Shown here piece after piece: positions 60,844 through 64,000 of a stretch of 64,000 nucleotides of DNA. The stretch comes from CBDIHP01 sp965279195. Its GTDB lineage: Bacteria; Planctomycetota; Planctomycetia; Isosphaerales; Isosphaeraceae. The stretch is from assembly GCA_965279195.1 (NCBI GenBank), contig CBDIHP010000040.1, forward strand, positions 231,180 through 295,179, given 5' to 3'. Made by a program: the position numbers and the translations under genes. Every line of letters begins with the position of its first letter. The first letter of the stretch is position 1. A model generated the notes under the pieces. That model saw only the letters and a program-made list of their open reading frames with translations. It did not search any database and was not told the DNA's origin.

Positions 60844-63800
60844 TCAGGGCTCGAACGGCTGCTCCGGAAATTCCAGATCCATCAGCAACTCACGGAACTC
60901 CACGCGCGAGCGGATCGAGTCGAAGTACTTGTTCTTCCGGAAGTCGTCGATTTTTCGATATCCGGCCGCCATCGCCCTGGCAACCATGGAGATTGCCCGG
61001 TCCGCCTCGGCCCGCGCCGCGTCGACAGACATCCCCGACCCGGGCTTCGCGGCCGCCCCGGCGAGCCTCGCCTGATGGACCGAGAGGGCAAAGAGGGCTG
61101 TCGGATCGCGGGCGAACTCTTGCTCGATCGCGATGCCCTGTCTGAGGCTCGCCACGCATTCTGCCATGCGCCCCAGTTGGTCGTTCGCCAGCCCGATCTC
61201 GATCAGGGTGGAGGCCAGTCCTGGTCGCGTAATCCTTGATCGTGGGATAGGCCTCGGAGAGTCGGCGGCGGATGGCCAGAGCCTCGCGGAACGCATTCAA
61301 CGCCCCGGCGGGGTCGCTGGAGCGGGTGAGCATGATGCCGATGCTGTTCTGGGTGTTCGCCAGGTTGGCCTGGTAACCGGGGACGGTCGGATGGGCCTCG
61401 GACAGCCGGCGGCGGATGGCCAGGGCCTCGCCCATCGACTTCAATGCCCCGGCCGTGTCGCCGGAGTCGAGCAGGTGCACGCCGATGTTGTTGTGGCTCC
61501 CGGCGAGGGCCGCCTGATAGTCGGGGACGGTCGGATGGGCCTCGGACAGCCGGCGGCGGATGGCCAGGGACTCGCGGTACGACGCCAGCGAGCCGGCCGC
61601 GTCGCCGGTCAGGCCGAGCAGGCGGCCGAGGCCGTTGCAGGCTTCAGCCACTTGGGCCTGGTAGTCGGGGACGGTCGGGTTGGCCTCGGCTAGCCGACGC
61701 GCGATCTTCAATGCCTGGGCGAGCGACTCCTTCGCCTTCGCCGGTTCGCCGGTGAAGTAGAGGAGGTAGCTCATGTCGTCGTGGACGCCGGCCAGGTTGG
61801 AGAGATACTCGGTGACGGCGGGGTGGGCCTCGGACAGCGGGCCCAGGATCGCGATCGATCGGCGTACCGACTCCAGCGCCCCGGCCAGGTCGCCCGTGGT
61901 CCGGAGGACCTGGCTGATCTGGCCGTGGTTCCTGGCCAGGGTGGCCTGGACTTCCGGGTCCTCGGGATGGGCTCGGGACAGGGCGACCAGGATCGCGTTC
62001 GATCGGCGGATTGACTCCAACGCCCCGGCGGTGTCGCCCTTGCGAAGCAGCAAGGTCCCGACGTTGTAGAGGCCTCGCGCTAGGTTGAACTGGAATCGCA
62101 TCTCGTCGGGGTGGGCCCGAGGGAGCGCGACGAGGATCTCGTTCGATCGTCGATGCGACTCGATCGCCCCGGCCGTGTCGCCCGTCAGCCCGAGCAGGTA
62201 GCCGATGTCGTTGTGGGTGGTGGCGAGGTCGGCCTGAATGTCGGGGCGGTCGGGGTTGGATTCGGCGAGCCGACGTCGGATCTCCAACGCCTCGCCGAGC
62301 ACCGTCATGGCCTTCCGGAGATCGCCCGTGTCCCCGAGCAGGACCCCGATCTGATTCAGCACGGTCCCCACTTCCCTCTGGTAGTCCGTCGCGGACGGGC
62401 CTGCCTCGTCGGCCAGCTTCCGGGTGATGAGCAGGCCCTTCTGATGGATCTCGAGGGCGGCCCCCTGATCGCCGATCGTCCTGGTCAGGTCCCCCAGCTC
62501 GAAGTACGCATTCCCCAGGGCCTGCCTCGACGGGAGGTCGGGCCGTGACTCGAGGAGCTCGCCGAGCTTGCCGTAGAACCCGGCGGCGGAGCGGAGCAGC
62601 TTGTCGCGGAGCGGACGCAGGTTGTCCTGCTTGAGGACCTCGTCCTGCTTCACCGCCTGCGAGAACGAGCGGATCGCCTCCTGCGCCAGGTCGAATCGGG
62701 CCTGGACCTGCTCGTTGGCGACCCGAAGCTCGCCGTTGGCCTTCGACTCCTTCTTGGTGGCCAGTTCGGCCTTCTCCCGCTGCGTCTCCGCGCGGAGCAG
62801 GCCCCAGGTCGTCCCGATCACCCCCACGACGAGGGCCAGTAGCACCAGCCCGGCGGCGATCGCGGTCGCGCGGTTCCGCCGGAGGAACTTGCGGACCCGG
62901 TACGCCACTGTCGGCGGGCCGGCCGCCACCGGCTCATGGTTCAGGAAACGGTCCAGGTCTTCGCCCAGCGCCGCCGCCGTGTCGTACCGCCGGCCGCGGT
63001 CTTTCTCCAGGGCCTTCATGGCCACCCAGTCGAGGTCGCCGCGGACGAACCGCCCGAGCCGGGCCGGCTCGATCCCGCGATTAACCGCCACCGTCGTGAG
63101 GTCGGCGGACGATCCAAGCCTGCTGCTCGGCGGCTGCGGCTCCTGCTCCCGGATCACCCGCAACACCTCATGGAGGGCGGCCCGACGCAGCGTCTCGCGC
63201 CCGATCGGGGGGCTGCCGGTCAGCAACTCGTACAGGATTGCCCCGAGGGCGTACACATCGGCGCGGGTATCCACATCCCTCGAATCCGGGCCAGCCTGCT
63301 CGGGGGCCATGTAGAGGGGAGTCCCGGCCACCGAGCCGGGAACGGAGTCCAGGGTTTGCTCGGTGAGCGTGGTCCCCCCGATGGCCTTGGCCAGCCCGAA
63401 GTCGATGACCTTGGGGGCCGGCACGCCAACATGGTCCTCGACCAGGATGTTGCTCGGCTTGAGGTCGCGGTGGATGACCCCTTTCTGGTGGGCGTGCTGG
63501 ACCGCCCCGCAGACCTGACGGAGCAGTTCGAGCCGGATGGCTATCGGTAGCTGGCGGGCATCGCAGTATTCGGTCAGCGGGACGCCTTTCACCAGTTCCA
63601 TGACGAAGAACGGCCGTCCGTCCGGCGTCGCCCCCGCGTCGAGCACCTTGGCGATGTGCGGGTGGTCCATCACGGCCAGGGCCTGCCGCTCGGCCTCGAA
63701 CCGGGCCAGGACCATCCTCGAGTCCATCCCCGGGTTGACCAGCTTGATGGCCACCGATCGCTTGAACGGCCGGATCTGCTCAGCCCGGTAGACCGTCCCC

Positions 63801-64000
63801 ATCCCGCCCCGGCCGATCTCCTCGCCCACCAGATAACGGTCCGCCAGCAGCGCGCCGGTGGCACCGGGGACCGGGTCGGATGAGGTCGGCCCCGAGACGG
63901 ACGTCCCGGTCGGCATCTCGAACGTCGAGGCGGCGGCCGGGTTCTCCATGAAGCCGGTTGTCCCGGAGTGGGCCGCGAGGAGCGCGTCCAACCGCCGACG
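60844..64000 (-). CDS. Ser/Thr protein kinase with long TPR domain; partial, one apparent frameshift
   Basis: The N-terminus runs past the right edge: residues LDALLAAHSGTTGFMENPAA at 63991 look internal. The kinase is intact: EEIGRGGMGTVYRAEQI, VAIKLVNPGMD, HRDLKPSNILV, IDFGLAKAIGG and LYMAPEQAGPDSRDV. A membrane helix (AIAAGLVLLALVVGVIGTTW) is followed by some ten TPR-like units (repeating LAxxHNxIGxxLxxxGDxxGALxxxxxxLAIRRRLSEAHPTVPDYQ in register). At about 61219-61227 the frame changes from YPTIKDYAT to PGLASTLIEIGLANDQLGRM, so one base deletion is needed to complete the tail ending MDLEFPEQPFEP. Such proteins are extremely common in planctomycetes. Confidence 0.9.

Noticed and set aside
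1..64000. rRNA or tRNA genes
   Set aside because: I looked for conserved 16S/23S blocks and tRNA cloverleaf elements (GGTTCGAATCC-type TPsiC arms) and found none that are convincing.

Overview
The window looks like chromosome of a high-GC planctomycete, most likely of the Isosphaeraceae type. The evidence is convergent: two proteins end in PEP-CTERM sorting signals, one carries an LEPR-like N-terminal signal, four Hanks-type Ser/Thr kinases occur in 64 kb (one with a long TPR tail), there is a PPi-type phosphofructokinase, a GH3-family adenylate-forming enzyme and many Gfo/Idh/MocA and TIM-barrel sugar enzymes. Intergenic space is rich in palindromic repeats. I see no rRNA, tRNA or CRISPR array.

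Layout. 1-8.2 kb: a GspF/PilC protein (cut by the left edge), a PEP-CTERM protein, a nucleoside-hydrolase-like enzyme, a DAACS symporter with a small partner, a DUF4097-like lipoprotein and an aberrant kinase. 8.7-13.2 kb: TatD-family hydrolase and the sulfate-activation pair cysD-cysNC. 13.5-20.7 kb: a Thr/Ser/Tyr-rich secreted protein, a GT4 glycosyltransferase, a TIGR01777-type epimerase and a three-gene cassette (alpha/beta hydrolase, class I methyltransferase, GH3 enzyme). 21-34.7 kb: CBM9-like protein, two transporters, a membrane-anchored phosphatase, a PEP-CTERM protein, an HPF-like ribosome factor, a kinase, a HAD hydrolase, PPi-PFK, UV damage endonuclease and an MFS exporter. 34.9-43.7 kb: TIM-barrel isomerase coupled to a UbiA prenyltransferase, secreted LEPR-type protein, alkaline-phosphatase-superfamily enzyme, 5'-nucleotidase, and a BlaI/M56 regulator pair. 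43.8-50.1 kb: galactokinase-like GHMP kinase coupled to a dehydrogenase, SMP-30 lactonase, another Gfo/Idh/MocA enzyme and two orphan proteins. 50.2-56.2 kb: an accessory island of visibly lower GC that begins at an IS4-type transposase remnant and ends at dispersed repeats. 56.4-64 kb: 6-phosphogluconate dehydrogenase, a kinase, three small ORFs and the TPR kinase (cut by the right edge).

The best candidate for an undescribed system is the tightly coupled minus-strand operon at 52.2-55.2 kb, with a possible sixth gene reaching 55.6 kb: ImmA/IrrE-type zinc peptidase, two-TM protein, BpsA-like (aminopropyl/methyl-transferase fold) enzyme, an unrecognised protein with a WGYGGG/CHP motif, and a P-loop nucleotide/small-molecule kinase. 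Its architecture resembles a defence or stress-response cassette, but that function is inference.

Four otherwise normal genes need frame corrections, most at G/C homopolymers (near 1.0, 1.2, 2.29, 2.88, 37.8, 38.3 and 61.2 kb). Residual long-read indel errors explain these better than gene decay, and the annotation at those loci should be read as corrected genes.
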